42,777 nt of DNA, from NCBI GenBank assembly GCA_035555435.1, contig DATMGN010000023.1, positions 1-42,777 on the forward strand, in the 5' to 3' direction. The notes beneath the pieces are model-generated. The model saw only the letters and a list, made by a program, of their open reading frames with translations, ran no database searches and had not been told where the DNA came from. The DNA comes from 73-13 sp035555435 (GTDB lineage: Bacteria > Actinomycetota > Actinomycetes > Actinomycetales > Microbacteriaceae). Shown here piece after piece: positions 7,778-15,290 of this stretch (position 1 is its first letter; each line of letters opens with the position of its first letter). The position numbers and the translations under genes are program-made.

Positions 7778-9277
7778 CTACCGCAGGTCCGGCAGGGTCC
7801 AGCCGTTCAGGTCGTACTCGCTCATCGCCTGCTCGGCGAACTCCTCGAGCTCGCGCTCCTTGCCACTGCCGACCGCGTCCCAGTGGACGAGGAGGCGCAC
7901 CTGCTCGTGCGAGCCCTGGTAGTTGCGCTCGTAGAGCTCGTGACGGCCGCCGAACTCGCTGCCGACCGCATCCCAGAGCATCTTGAGCGTCTTGACGCGC
8001 TCCTCCGAGCTGATGCCCCCGGAGCCGCGGACGTACTTGTCGAGGTAGGGCCGCAGCTCGGGCGACTGGAAGTCCTTGACGGAGGAGGGCAGGTAGATGA
8101 GCGCCGAGCCGAGATCCTGCAGCACGATCTCGCGGATGCGGGCGTAGCCGACCATCGAGAGCCACCGGTAGGAGTTGACTGCGTCGGGGTTCGGCTGCAC
8201 GGAACCGCCGAGCCACGGGACGGGGTTGCGCGCCATCTCGTCGGCGATCGCCCAGAAGGTGGAACGCCATGCCATGACCTCGCCGAGGCGCATCTCGACG
8301 CCGCGGAAGTCCTTCGTGCCGGTCAGCGCGAGCGACTTGGAGAGCAGGCCCGTGATGAAGTCGACCTTGACGGCGAGCCGCGTCGCGCCCTGGAAGGTGA
8401 GGCGATGGGCGAAGCCGGACTTGGGGCCGAACATGTTGAACTGGTCGAGGTCGCCGTAGAGGAAGATGTTCTCCCACGGAATCAGGACGTTGTCGAGGAT
8501 GAGGATCGCGTCGTTCTCGTCGAAGCGGCTCGACAGCGGATAGTCGAACGGCGTCGCCGTCTCCTCCGCCGTCTGCGCGTACGACGTGCGGGAGATGAGC
8601 TTGACGCCGGGGGTGTTCATCTGGATGCCCGCGACGATCGCGAACTTCTTGTCACGCACGGGGGCGCCGGCGTAGCCGAGGAACGCCATGTTCGTCATCG
8701 CGGAACCGGTCGCGACGACCTTCGCGCCGCTGACGACGACGCCGTTGTCGGTCTCCTTGACAACGTGCAGGAACACGTCGCCGACCTCGTCCGGCGGCAG
8801 GTTGCGGTCGATCGGCGGGTTGATGAGCGCGTGGTTCCAGTACAGGACCTTCTCCTGGGACTCGGCGTACCAGCGCAGCGCATTCTCCCGGTACTCGCCG
8901 TAGAACTCGTCGTTGACCTTCAGCGTGCCGAGGAACGCCGCCTTGTAGTCGGGGGTGCGGCCCATCCAGCCGTAGGTGAGGCGCGCCCACTGGGTCATCG
9001 CCTCCTTGGCGTCGAGCAGGTCCTCGGCGGAGGTCGCCATCTTGAAGAAGGGGTGGGTGTAGCCGCCGTTGCCGGTGTCGGTCGGCACCGTCTTCACGGT
9101 GCCGTCGTGGAGCGCGTCGTAGAGCCGCGCCATCGAGCGCACGGGGGTGCGGAACGCCGGGTGCTCGGCGACGTCCTTGACGCGCTCGCCGTAGACGTAG
9201 ATCTCGCGATCATCGCGGATGGACTCGATGAACTCGGCGCCGTTCATGGGACGCGAGTTGTTCTCGGGCAGCGGCAA
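7778..9277 (-). CDS. HpaB-type FADH2-dependent monooxygenase (copy 1)
   Basis: A 499-residue oxygenase component of the 4-hydroxyphenylacetate 3-monooxygenase family (class D, acyl-CoA-dehydrogenase fold). Such enzymes use reduced FAD supplied by a separate reductase to hydroxylate phenols. Hallmarks seen are GWMGRTPDYKAAF, NPPIDRNLPPDE, VVSGAKVVATGSAMT, PLSSRFDENDAI, PWENIFLYGD and GGRHELYERNYQG. The start is TTG at 9277, supported by AAGGAG seven bases upstream. It sits 52 bases after the flavin reductase gene on the same strand, giving a natural two-component pair. It is closely related to the copy at 10058 and less so to the copy at 20736. The phenolic substrate is unknown. Confidence 0.92.
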   Translation of the reverse strand: MPLPENNSRPMNGAEFIESIRDDREIYVYGERVKDVAEHPAFRTPVRSMARLYDALHDGTVKTVPTDTGNGGYTHPFFKMATSAEDLLDAKEAMTQWARLTYGWMGRTPDYKAAFLGTLKVNDEFYGEYRENALRWYAESQEKVLYWNHALINPPIDRNLPPDEVGDVFLHVVKETDNGVVVSGAKVVATGSAMTNMAFLGYAGAPVRDKKFAIVAGIQMNTPGVKLISRTSYAQTAEETATPFDYPLSSRFDENDAILILDNVLIPWENIFLYGDLDQFNMFGPKSGFAHRLTFQGATRLAVKVDFITGLLSKSLALTGTKDFRGVEMRLGEVMAWRSTFWAIADEMARNPVPWLGGSVQPNPDAVNSYRWLSMVGYARIREIVLQDLGSALIYLPSSVKDFQSPELRPYLDKYVRGSGGISSEERVKTLKMLWDAVGSEFGGRHELYERNYQGSHEQVRLLVHWDAVGSGKERELEEFAEQAMSEYDLNGWTLPDLR

Positions 9278-9329
9278 GGTGCTTCTCCTTCGAAGAACTG
9301 GGTGTGGAGTCGGTGATCGGACGAGTCGC

Positions 9330-9833
9330 TCAGGCGACGCCGAGCGGCAGGAACTGGCCCTTGTAGAACGCGAGCGCGTCGCCTTCCTCGGCGGCCTCGT
9401 AGTGGTGCACGCGCCCGACGACGAGCAGGTGGTCGCCGGCCTCGTGGACGGCCCACGGCTCGCAGACGAATGCGGCGTGCGACTCGGCGAGGCGGGGCGC
9501 GAGGTGGTCGACGTTCCAGTGAACCGCGTCGACCGCGTCGGGCTTGCCGGCGAAGCACATCGCGATGTCGTGCTGGTCGTGCTGCAGCACGTTGATCGCG
9601 AACGGCTTGCCGAGCATGCGCTCGGCGGCGCGGCTCGTGGTCGCGAGGGAGACGAGGACCAGCGGCGGGTCCATCGAGACGGAGGTGAAGGAGTTGACGG
9701 TCGCGCCGAGGTACTCGCCCTCGTGCTCGTACGTGACGACGGTCACGCCGGTGGCGAATCGGCCGAGGGTTCGGCGGAAGTCGCGCGGGTCGAACTCGAC
9801 GGCTGCGACGGGCGGGTTCGCGATCATCGTCAC
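9330..9833 (-). CDS. HpaC-type flavin reductase partner of the HpaB monooxygenases
   Basis: A protein of about 167 residues with the flavin reductase (FMN-binding split barrel) pattern: RRTLGRFATGVTVVTY, then NSFTSVSMDPPLVLVSL, FAINVL and HLLVVGRVHHYE. It would reduce FAD or FMN with NAD(P)H and hand it to the monooxygenase. The start is taken as GTG 9833, five bases after GAAGGAG; ATG 9827 in the same frame is possible. It is divergent from the second HpaB-type gene (10058) with the operator at 9990 between them, so one promoter region could serve two oxygenases. It is the only flavin reductase found in the window and may supply all three HpaB-type proteins. Confidence 0.92.
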   Translation of the reverse strand: MTMIANPPVAAVEFDPRDFRRTLGRFATGVTVVTYEHEGEYLGATVNSFTSVSMDPPLVLVSLATTSRAAERMLGKPFAINVLQHDQHDIAMCFAGKPDAVDAVHWNVDHLAPRLAESHAAFVCEPWAVHEAGDHLLVVGRVHHYEAAEEGDALAFYKGQFLPLGVA

Positions 9834-9989
9834 GGTCACTCCTTCGTGCTGGACGGCCACCCAGGAGGCGGCCATGCATCGATTCTGCGATCGGCGCGCG
9901 CAGCGGGCTTGCCCGTTCGCGCACGCGAGTTGAGCGGATGCGCATACTCGCCTCGGAGCCGCGCGCGTCGGAGTACGACGCGGTACGGT

Positions 9990-10000
9990 TTGTCGGACAA
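9990..10000. promoter_or_regulatory. Candidate operator TTGTCGGACAA in a divergent promoter
   Basis: A perfect palindrome around a central G, placed between the flavin reductase (start 9833) and the second HpaB gene (start 10058). A -10-like TACGGT (9984-9989) touches its left edge, as at 3655-3672, so binding would cover the transcription start. It belongs to the five-site set attributed to the GntR regulator. Confidence 0.65.
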
Positions 10001-10057
10001 CAGTCCGGGACGAAGCCGTCCCCGTCCGAGTCGACGACGACACGTGAGGAGCCGCAG

Positions 10058-11554
10058 ATGGCCGACCAGACCACCCGACCGTACAACGGGGCCGAGTTCC
10101 TCGAGTCGTTGCGCGACTCGCGCGAGATCTACGTCGACGGCGAGCGGGTCAAGGACGTCACGACCCACCCCGCCTTCGCGACCCCGGCGCGGTCGATGGC
10201 GCGGCTCTACGACGCCCTCCACGACGGTTCGATGAAGACGGTGCCGACCGACACCGGCAGCGGCGGCTACACGCACCCCTTCTTCAAGGCGCCGCGCGGG
10301 GTCGAGGACCTCGCCGACGCGCGCTCGGCGATCGAGTCCTGGGCGCGCCTCACCTACGGCTGGATGGGTCGCACCCCCGACTACAAGGCGGCGTTCCTCG
10401 GCACCCTCGGCGTCAACGACGAGTACTACGGCGAGTACGCGCCGAACGCGCATCGCTGGTACCGGGAGTCGCAGGAGAAGATCCTGTACTGGAACCACGC
10501 ACTCGTGAACCCGCCGATCGACCGCAACCTCCCGCCGGACGAGATCGGCGACGTCGTGCTCCACGTCGTCAAGGAGACCGACAACGGCGTCGTCGTCAGC
10601 GGCGCGAAGGTCGTCGCGACCGGTTCCGCGATGACCCACATGGCGTTCCTCGGCTACTTCGGCGCCCCCGTCAAGGACAAGCAGTTCGCGATCATCGCGG
10701 GTGTCGAGATGAGCACGCCCGGCGTCAAGCTCATCTCGCGCACCTCTTACTCGGCGATGGCGAAGCAGACCTCGGCGCCGTTCGACTACCCGCTGTCGAG
10801 CCGCTTCGACGAGAACGACGCGATCCTCATCCTCGACAACGTCCTCATCCCGTGGGAGAACATCTTCGTCTACGGCGACCTCGAGAAGTTCAACATGTTC
10901 GGGCTCGCGTCCGGCTTCGGCGACCGCCTCGCACTCCAGGGCGCGATCCGGCTCGCAGTCAAGACGGATTTCATCGCGGGCCTGCTGACGAAGTCGCTCG
11001 GCATGACCGGGACCAAGGAGTTCCGCGGCGTCCAGTCGCGCCTCGGCGAGGTCTACATGTGGCGTTCCACGTACTGGTCGCTCGTCGAGGCGATGGTGCG
11101 CAACCCGCGCGACTGGGTGGGCGGCTCGGTGCAGCCGGACGCCGTCGCGGGCGACGCCTACCGCCAGCTCGGCGCCGCGGGCTACGCGCGCATCCGCGAG
11201 ATCGTGCTGCAGGACCTCGGCTCGGCGCTCATCTACCTGCCGTCCTCCGTCAAGGACTTCCAGTCCCCGGAGGTGCGCCCCTACCTCGACAAGTACGTCC
11301 GCGGCTCGGGCGGGATCCCCGCCGAGGAGCGCGTCAAGACGCTCAAGATGCTGTGGGACGCGGTCGGCACCGAGTTCGGCGGTCGCCACGAGCTCTACGA
11401 GCGCAACTACCAGGGCTCGCACGAGGCCATGAAAGTCGGGCTCGTCTTCGACTACGAGCGCCGCGGCACGACGAAGACGCTGACCGACTACGCGGAGCAG
11501 GCGATGAGCGAGTACGACCTCAACGGGTGGACACTGCCCGAGCTGCGGGACTGA
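10058..11554 (+). CDS. HpaB-type FADH2-dependent monooxygenase (copy 2)
   Basis: A 498-residue class D flavin monooxygenase. The start ATG 10058 (MADQTTRPYNG) follows GAGGAG by six bases; the open frame upstream to 9938 lacks support and would cover the operator. It carries the same signatures as copy 1 (GWMGRTPDYKAAF, NPPIDRNLPPDE, RFDENDAILILDN, GGRHELYERNYQG) and reads as its close paralogue, with most differences in the region of residues 315-380 and the C-terminal arm. It is transcribed alone and is followed by a small GC hairpin at 11560. The pair may handle different ring substitutions or successive hydroxylations; this is inference. Confidence 0.92.
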   Translation: MADQTTRPYNGAEFLESLRDSREIYVDGERVKDVTTHPAFATPARSMARLYDALHDGSMKTVPTDTGSGGYTHPFFKAPRGVEDLADARSAIESWARLTYGWMGRTPDYKAAFLGTLGVNDEYYGEYAPNAHRWYRESQEKILYWNHALVNPPIDRNLPPDEIGDVVLHVVKETDNGVVVSGAKVVATGSAMTHMAFLGYFGAPVKDKQFAIIAGVEMSTPGVKLISRTSYSAMAKQTSAPFDYPLSSRFDENDAILILDNVLIPWENIFVYGDLEKFNMFGLASGFGDRLALQGAIRLAVKTDFIAGLLTKSLGMTGTKEFRGVQSRLGEVYMWRSTYWSLVEAMVRNPRDWVGGSVQPDAVAGDAYRQLGAAGYARIREIVLQDLGSALIYLPSSVKDFQSPEVRPYLDKYVRGSGGIPAEERVKTLKMLWDAVGTEFGGRHELYERNYQGSHEAMKVGLVFDYERRGTTKTLTDYAEQAMSEYDLNGWTLPELRD

Positions 11555-11559
11555 CGCCG

Positions 11560-11576
11560 GCGCGGCTTCGCCGCGC
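11560..11576 (+). terminator. GC-rich hairpin after HpaB copy 2
   Basis: GCGCGG, loop CTTCG, CCGCGC begins six bases after the stop codon and ahead of the next operator. There is no T-run, so it is only a weak terminator candidate. Confidence 0.4.
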
Positions 11577-11606
11577 GGTGGTCACGAGTGTCATCCAGCG
11601 GCGTGG

Positions 11607-11617
11607 TTGTCTGACAA
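11607..11617. promoter_or_regulatory. Candidate operator TTGTCTGACAA
   Basis: A perfect copy of the island palindrome, 62 bases upstream of the MDR reductase start at 11680. It would control the three-gene operon reductase - SDR - LLM (11680-14395). No convincing -10 hexamer adjoins it here, unlike at 3655 and 9984. Confidence 0.6.
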
Positions 11618-11618
11618 A

Positions 11619-11647
11619 CTGATACGGACATCGCTGTCCGAAATCAG
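11619..11647. promoter_or_regulatory. Interrupted dyad just downstream of the operator
   Basis: CTGAT-A-CGGACA, loop TCGC, TGTCCG-AA-ATCAG: 11 paired positions per side with a small bulge. It lies two bases after the TTGTCTGACAA site and before the MDR reductase. It could be a second protein-binding site or an RNA hairpin in the 5' untranslated leader. A smaller CGGAC/GTCCG dyad also follows the operator at 9994-10007. Confidence 0.45.
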
Positions 11648-11679
11648 AGTCGAAGACGACTCGCAGTTGGGAGCCAACC

Positions 11680-12702
11680 GTGACCTCCACCAGCAACCGC
11701 ATCTGGCTCGTCGAACGCCCCGTCGTCGGCGAGTACTCGCCTGACTGCCTGCGACTCGTCGAGCGCCCGATCCCCGAGCCTCGCGACGGCGAGGTGCTCG
11801 TGCGCACGCGCCTCGTGTCGATCGACCCGACGACTCGGAACTGGCTGACGCTCGACCCCGCAAAGCAGTACCTGCCTTTTGGGATCGGCGACCCGGCGCT
11901 CACCGTCAACATCGGCGTCGTCGTCGAATCCAAGCGCGAGGGCTTCGCGGAGGGCGACCTCGTCCGCGGCCACTGGGGCATGGGCGACTATGACATCGCC
12001 GAGCCCACCACGCTGGAGCGCCTCGAGCCGTCGGATGTGCCGGATGAGGCGCACATCGCCGCGTTCTCCCACGTCGGCCGCGCCGCCGCGGGCGGGCTCC
12101 TGTGGGCCGCGGGTCTGCGCGAGGGCGACACCGTCGTGGTCTCGGGCGCCGCGGGCGCGACTGGATCGATCGCGACGCAGATCGCGAAGTCCAAGGGGCA
12201 CCGCGTCATCGCGATCGCGGGCGGGCCGGACAAGACGGCGTACTGCCGCTCGATCGGCGCCGACGACACGATCGACTATCGGTCCGAGGACGTCGAGTCG
12301 CGGCTTCGCGAGCTCGTGCCCGACGGCATCGACGTCTACTTCGACAACGTCGGCGGCCCGATCCTCGACGCCGTGCTCGCCAACATGGCGGTCGGCTGCC
12401 GGATCGCGATCTGCGGCGTCATGTCGCAGTACCAGGTGGAGCGACCCGAGGACGCCTACGGGGTGCGGAACCTGTCCAACATGCTCTGGAAGCGCGCGAC
12501 GATCCGCGGTTTCGTCGTCCCCGATCCGGGGCCGGAGCGGCTCGCCGAGTACGACGCGCTGCTCCGCGAGCTCTACACGAGTGGCAAGTTGACGGTGCGC
12601 TCGCACGTGCTCGACGGCCTGGAGAACGCGGCCGCGGCAGTCGGCATCAACTACGCGGGGACCAACGAGGGCAAGCTCATGGTCCGCGTCGCGGCCGACT
12701 GA
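11680..12702 (+). CDS. NADP-dependent medium-chain (MDR) oxidoreductase, leukotriene B4 dehydrogenase/CurA type
   Basis: A 340-residue zinc-independent MDR protein of the family that reduces activated double bonds (prostaglandin reductases, curcumin reductase CurA and 2-alkenal reductases). Seen: the N-terminal GroES-like barrel with DGEVLVRTRLVSIDPTTRNWL, the Rossmann motif VVVSGAAGATGSIATQIAKSKG, the family stretch GIDVYFDNVGGPILDAVL and a C-terminal tail that closes on the active site. The GTG start at 11680 has GGGAG upstream. It is the first gene of a tight operon with the SDR (10-base gap) and an LLM protein (9-base gap). A likely role is reduction of the side-chain double bond of a phenylpropenoid or enone intermediate; the substrate is inference. 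Confidence 0.9.
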   Translation: MTSTSNRIWLVERPVVGEYSPDCLRLVERPIPEPRDGEVLVRTRLVSIDPTTRNWLTLDPAKQYLPFGIGDPALTVNIGVVVESKREGFAEGDLVRGHWGMGDYDIAEPTTLERLEPSDVPDEAHIAAFSHVGRAAAGGLLWAAGLREGDTVVVSGAAGATGSIATQIAKSKGHRVIAIAGGPDKTAYCRSIGADDTIDYRSEDVESRLRELVPDGIDVYFDNVGGPILDAVLANMAVGCRIAICGVMSQYQVERPEDAYGVRNLSNMLWKRATIRGFVVPDPGPERLAEYDALLRELYTSGKLTVRSHVLDGLENAAAAVGINYAGTNEGKLMVRVAAD

Positions 12703-12712
12703 TCGAAGAGCG

Positions 12713-13474
12713 ATGATGATGCAGCGTTTCACTGACCGGGTCGTGCTCGTGACGGGCGGGGCCGGCGGAATCGGCGCCGCCACAGCGCGCGCCTTCGCCG
12801 CCGAGGGCGCCGTCGTGGCGATCGCCGACCGCAACCTCGCGGGCGCCGAGTCGACGGCGGCGACGATCCATGCGGCGGGCGGGCGCGCGAGTGCACACGC
12901 CGTCGACATCGCCGACGAAGGATCGGTCAACGACCTTGTCGCCGGTGTCGTCGCCGAGCACGGCGGGCTCAACATCGCGTTCAACAATGCCGGTGTCCCG
13001 ACCCCCATCCTCCCGACCTTCGATGAGCTCACGCCCGAGATCTGGCACCACGTCATCGGCGTCAACCTCACCGGCACATATCTCTGCATGCGTGCCGAGG
13101 TGCCGGCGCTCCGCGCCTCGGGCGGCACCGCGATCGTCAACACCGCATCCATCCAGTCGCTGCGGGCCTCCGCGGGTCAGGCAGGATACATCGCGAGCAA
13201 GCACGGCGTCGCGGGCCTGACGAAGGCCGTCGCGCTGGACGTGATCGGCGACGGCATCCGGGTGAACGCGGTGTGCCCCGGCTTCATCTCGACGCCCATG
13301 ATGGAGTCCGCGGTCGCGATCCCCGAGGTCAAGGCGATGCTCGAAGACAAAGCCCCCATCCACCGTATTGCCGAAGCGGACGAGGTCGCACGGGCCGTGC
13401 TCTTCCTCGCGTCTGATGAGGCCTCGTACTGCGTCGGATCGCTGCTCAGCGTTGACGGCGGACTCGCAATCTAA
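12713..13474 (+). CDS. Short-chain dehydrogenase/reductase (middle of the MDR operon)
   Basis: A 253-residue classical SDR with TGGAGGIG near the N-terminus, FNNAG, the catalytic serine region TASIQS, YIASKHG and the late motif NAVCPGFISTPM. It ends SLLSVDGGLAI, as in many 3-oxoacyl-ACP-reductase-like SDRs. Three ATG codons in a row open the gene; the upstream signal GAAGAG is weak. It is not a close copy of the two SDRs paired with VAO oxidases. Its placement between an enone-reductase-like gene and an LLM gene suggests alcohol/ketone interconversion on the same intermediate. The NAD(H) versus NADP(H) preference cannot be judged safely. Confidence 0.92.
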   Translation: MMMQRFTDRVVLVTGGAGGIGAATARAFAAEGAVVAIADRNLAGAESTAATIHAAGGRASAHAVDIADEGSVNDLVAGVVAEHGGLNIAFNNAGVPTPILPTFDELTPEIWHHVIGVNLTGTYLCMRAEVPALRASGGTAIVNTASIQSLRASAGQAGYIASKHGVAGLTKAVALDVIGDGIRVNAVCPGFISTPMMESAVAIPEVKAMLEDKAPIHRIAEADEVARAVLFLASDEASYCVGSLLSVDGGLAI

Positions 13475-13483
13475 GGAGCCACT

Positions 13484-14395
13484 ATGCGTATCTCTGTCCT
13501 GATCGGCGCTCAAGGCGAGACGATCGATCGACTGCTCGACGTCGCGGTCGCGTGTGAGGAGGCAGGTCTCCACGGCGTCTGGTACGGCCAGTTCCTCGGC
13601 TACGACGCGCCGACGATCGCGCTCGCCGCCGCCGCCAAGACCGAGCGTCTCGTCCCCGGCGTCGCGGTTGTCACCGCCCGGCCGCGGCACCCCATCGCGG
13701 TCGCGGCGCAGGCGCAGACCGTCAACGCACTGAGCGGCAACCGGCACCGTCTCGCGATCGGCCTCTCCCACCGCTCGACGATCGAGGGGATCTACGGGCT
13801 CGATTTCCCCTCCCCCGCGAAGTACCTGCGCGAGTACCTCCAGGTGCTCGGTGATCTCGTCGCGGGACGACCGGTCGACTTCAACGGGGAGTTCGTGAGC
13901 GCGCACGGTCAGCTCGGCATCCCCGAGGCGGGGCCCCTGCCGCTCTACACGGGAGCACTCGGTCCGCTCGCGCTCGAAGTGACGGGCGAACTCGCTGATG
14001 GCACGGTGACGTACCTGGCGGGCCCACGCACGATCGAGGAGCACGTCATGCCTCGCATGCTCGCGGGCGCTGCTCGCTCGGGGCGTGGACGCCCCGAGCT
14101 CGTGGCTTGCGTCCCGGTGCTCGCGACCGACGACCCCGCGTCCATCACGCCGCGCCTCCACGACTTCACTCGTTTCCACGCGAGCCTGCCCGAGTACCAG
14201 CAGATCATCGCCCGCGAGGGCATCGATCACCCGGGCGACATGGGGCTCATCGGCGGACCGGAGGTGTTCGTGGCCGGGGCGAAACGGCTCCGCGACGCTG
14301 GCGCGACGGAGCTCGGTGCGGCACTCTTCGGCGACCGCGAGGAGCAGCTGCGCACGATCCGCCAGCTCGGCGAGATCGCCGCGCAGCTGCGTTGA
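13484..14395 (+). CDS. LLM-class (luciferase-like) flavin/F420-dependent oxidoreductase
   Basis: A 303-residue TIM-barrel protein of the luciferase-like superfamily. It starts MRISVLIGAQGE and keeps the typical LLM features GLHGVWYGQF, LVPGVAVVTARPRHP and LSGNRHRLAIGLSHR. The ATG has AAGGAG at correct spacing, overlapping the end of the preceding gene region. It is the third gene of the MDR - SDR - LLM operon under the operator at 11607. Many actinobacterial LLM proteins of this length use deazaflavin F420 rather than FMN, but the cofactor cannot be read from the sequence alone. The reaction is unknown. Confidence 0.85.
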   Translation: MRISVLIGAQGETIDRLLDVAVACEEAGLHGVWYGQFLGYDAPTIALAAAAKTERLVPGVAVVTARPRHPIAVAAQAQTVNALSGNRHRLAIGLSHRSTIEGIYGLDFPSPAKYLREYLQVLGDLVAGRPVDFNGEFVSAHGQLGIPEAGPLPLYTGALGPLALEVTGELADGTVTYLAGPRTIEEHVMPRMLAGAARSGRGRPELVACVPVLATDDPASITPRLHDFTRFHASLPEYQQIIAREGIDHPGDMGLIGGPEVFVAGAKRLRDAGATELGAALFGDREEQLRTIRQLGEIAAQLR

Positions 14396-14408
14396 GGCGG
14401 CTGCCTCC

Positions 14409-15278
14409 TCAGTCCACCCCCACGACCGACATGACCTCGTCCGCGTAGCGGGTCAGCTGGTCGCAGACCTCCTGCACCGTTTCGCCGAACGCGACGCTGT
14501 GGACCCGGTTCGCGCCGGCGTCGGCGAAGCGGCGCACCGTGTCGACGTCGTAGCTCGCGATGTTGCACCCGGCGGTGAGTTCGATCTCGGCGATGTCCCG
14601 GCCGATTCGGTCGCACTCCTCGCGGACGACCGCGATGATCGCCTCGAACTCTTCGACCGAGTTGAGACCCGGCAGGAAGCCGTCCCCGATGCGCGCCGCG
14701 CGTCGCGCGACGACCGGCGCATGACCGGTGATGTGGATCGGGACGCCGCCGGGGCGCGCCGGCTTCGGATTCGACTCGATCGGACCCCACGAGAAGAACT
14801 CGCTCTCGAAGCTCGAAGGCCCGTCACCCCAGAGCTCGCGCAGCGCCTCGACCATCGCTTCGAGCCGCCGTCCGCGGGAGGCGAAGTCGATCTGCAGTGC
14901 CTCGTACTCCTCCTTCAGCCACCCCACCCCCACGCCGAGGATCGCGCGCCCGCCCGAGAGCCGGTCGAGCGTCGCGACCGTCTTCGCGATGCGCAGCGGT
15001 TGGTGCTCCGGCAGCACGGCGGCCGCCGTGCCGAGCCGGATCGTCGACGTGACCGCCGCCGCATAGGCGAGCGGGATGAAGGGATCGGGGATCGAGATCT
15101 TCTCCGGCGGGCCGTTCTGACCATACGGATACTGGGACGTGTAGCCGACCGGCACGACGACGTGCTCGACCGACCAGAGCGAGTCGTACCCGAGCCGCTC
15201 CGCCGTGCGCGCGATCTCGGCGAGGCCTGGACCTTCGATCGCGGGCCCCGTCGTGGCGAAAGCGAGTCCGAACTTCAA
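14409..15278 (-). CDS. LLM-class oxidoreductase (TIGR03619-like) paired with the GcvT-fold enzyme
   Basis: A 289-residue luciferase-like protein with MKFGLAFATTGP, DSLWSVEHVVVP, IRLGTAAAVLPEHQPLRIAK and RAILGVGVGWLKEEYEAL, features shared with F420-dependent members of the superfamily. It starts 12 bases after the stop of the LigM-like gene on the same strand, and together they form a two-gene operon divergent from TetR 1. Because the LLM superfamily includes F420-dependent methylene-tetrahydromethanopterin reductase (Mer) and folate-active relatives are known in mycobacteria, it might oxidise the methyl-folate made by its partner. That is speculation from context; it could equally act on the aromatic substrate. 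Confidence 0.85.
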   Translation of the reverse strand: MKFGLAFATTGPAIEGPGLAEIARTAERLGYDSLWSVEHVVVPVGYTSQYPYGQNGPPEKISIPDPFIPLAYAAAVTSTIRLGTAAAVLPEHQPLRIAKTVATLDRLSGGRAILGVGVGWLKEEYEALQIDFASRGRRLEAMVEALRELWGDGPSSFESEFFSWGPIESNPKPARPGGVPIHITGHAPVVARRAARIGDGFLPGLNSVEEFEAIIAVVREECDRIGRDIAEIELTAGCNIASYDVDTVRRFADAGANRVHSVAFGETVQEVCDQLTRYADEVMSVVGVD

Positions 15279-15290
15279 GTTGATCTCCCG

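Noticed and set aside
9938..10057. N-terminal extension of HpaB copy 2
   Set aside because: It would run through the operator and likely promoter, and ATG 10058 has a clear GAGGAG.
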